Source: Carya illinoinensis (taxonomy: Eukaryota > Streptophyta > Magnoliopsida > Fagales > Juglandaceae). Taken from it: DNA of 64,000 bases. Of this stretch, positions 63,592 through 64,000 are shown piece by piece (positions within the stretch are counted from its first letter, which is position 1; every line of letters starts with the position of its first letter). The notes beneath the pieces are model-generated. The model did not search any database. It saw only the letters and a list, made by a program, of their open reading frames with translations, and was not told the origin of the DNA. The stretch lies in the NCBI RefSeq assembly GCF_018687715.1, contig NC_056762.1:18221364-18285363 (forward strand), written 5' to 3'. Both the position numbers and the translations under genes were made by a program.

Positions 63592-63710
63592 GGGTGCGAT
63601 CATACCAGCACTAATGCACCGGATCCCATCAGAACTCCGCAGTTAAGCGTGCTTGGGCGAGAGTAGTACTAGGATGGGTGACCTCCTGGGAAGTCCTCGT
63701 GTTGCACCCC
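63592..63710 (+). rRNA. 5S rRNA: 5S rRNA gene, class K
   Basis: Consensus. 11-bp spacer deletion, then ATCGCTAGTTGG and a TATATTAC box. Confidence 0.96.
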
Positions 63711-63888
63711 CCCTTTTTATTTTTACCGCATCTCCGGTCGGATGGACCGGAACGACAACCGGGCAATGGATTCTTAGGAAAATCGCACCGACCCCATCGC
63801 TATCAATCAGATCGCTAGTTGGCATGGGATAGGCAGGGTGCGGCTAGGTCGTAATAGGATTATATTACTTTTTCGCTGGTAGCATGAT

Positions 63889-64000
63889 GGGTGCGATCAT
63901 ACCAGCACTAATGCACCGGATCCCATCAGAACTCCGCAGTTAAGCGTGCTTGGGCGAGAGTAGTACTAGGATGGGTGACCTCCTGGGAAGTCCTCGTGTT
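63889..64000 (+). rRNA. 5S rRNA: 5S rRNA gene, class K, 3' end outside window
   Basis: Nt 1-112 are present and match the consensus. The array evidently continues. Confidence 0.94.

Larger units (their letters stand above)
1..64000 (+). repeat. 5S rDNA tandem array (whole window)
   Basis: The window is about 208 head-to-tail 5S units and nothing else. The common unit is 308 bp. Other lengths are 297 bp (11-bp spacer deletion), 307 bp (six C), 266 bp (42-nt gene deletion), 252 bp (gene deletion plus 14-bp spacer deletion), 362 bp (54-bp duplication) and 309-324 bp (C-run expansion). Spacers are about 189 bp, so no gene-free stretch exceeds 300 bases. Nothing is inverted and no foreign insertion is visible. 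The many short open frames of 60-105 codons recur with the unit and are by-products of it. The consensus resembles known angiosperm 5S rRNA, the RNA of the large ribosomal subunit made by RNA polymerase III with TFIIIA. Confidence 0.98.

Noticed and set aside
1..64000. Hundreds of open frames of 60-105 codons on both strands.
   Set aside because: They recur with the 5S unit, start at the same gene positions (for example TTG at nt 62) and run through gene and spacer. They shift with C-run length. None shows an independent protein signal.
1..64000. A Cassandra-type retrotransposon carrying 5S sequence in its LTRs.
   Set aside because: Units are uniform tandem copies with no primer binding site, polypurine tract, paired LTR boundaries or target duplications.
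1..64000. A CRISPR-like repeat-spacer array.
   Set aside because: Both the 119-nt segment and the 189-bp spacer repeat, and the conserved part is a 5S gene. No cas-like genes are present.
1..64000. A bacterial operon or other gene system.
   Set aside because: The sequence is a plant nuclear 5S array throughout, and I see no segment that the repeat unit does not explain.

Overview
The window is one uninterrupted tandem array of plant 5S ribosomal RNA genes. Every recognisable gene lies head to tail on the + strand. I count 210 5S loci (208 complete within the window, one cut at each edge), seven extra 29-nt 5S stubs, and no protein gene, transposon, tRNA or other RNA gene. The 119-nt consensus (begins GGGTGCGATCATACCAGCAC, ends TTGCACCCC) is a flowering-plant 5S sequence, probably eudicot; the family cannot be read from the window. 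The standard unit is 308 bp: a 119-nt gene, a C-run, T-runs that should terminate RNA polymerase III, and a spacer of about 189 bp ending in TATATTAG at -28 to -21 and GC at -14/-13. Gene positions 1-119 below refer to this consensus. The internal promoter landmarks assumed are box A about nt 50-64, intermediate element about 67-72 and box C about 80-97.

Gene classes used in the entries: K, consensus; K52, T52C; K53, G30A plus T53C; K41, G41T; T, C15T C29T G31A T38C G41C C44T; T4, C15T G31A T38C plus a change at nt 41; A, C15A, usually with G2T; G, C14G (or C15T) with G56C; B, G56C together with G85A and G86A; R, C15G C35G C46T A50T; S, a nine-substitution type; D, a pseudogene lacking nt 34-75 (42 nt).

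Layout. 1-22,089: diverged classes in a higher-order repeat of 31 units (about 9.4 kb). One copy is shortened (1-4,513), one is complete (4,514-13,927), and one runs from 13,928. 22,090-31,543: a second higher-order repeat of about 3.48 kb, including 54-bp duplications that give tandem promoters. 31,544-35,374: a mosaic transition. 35,375-48,461: near-consensus K classes in a four-unit 1,220-bp order, with a nearly identical 2,439-bp tandem duplication. 48,462-53,268: an island of left-type diverged units, mostly two copies of a 1.81-kb block. 53,269-64,000: K classes again, with recent 0.9-1.0-kb duplications both tandem and 3-6 kb apart.

All exact consensus genes I found (22 complete) lie at or right of 35,375. 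The left 35 kb holds most D pseudogenes, the box A/box C variants and the expanded C-runs. The simplest reading is an active, homogenised right side and a decaying left side that still amplifies in blocks. All substitution calls and counts were made by eye.
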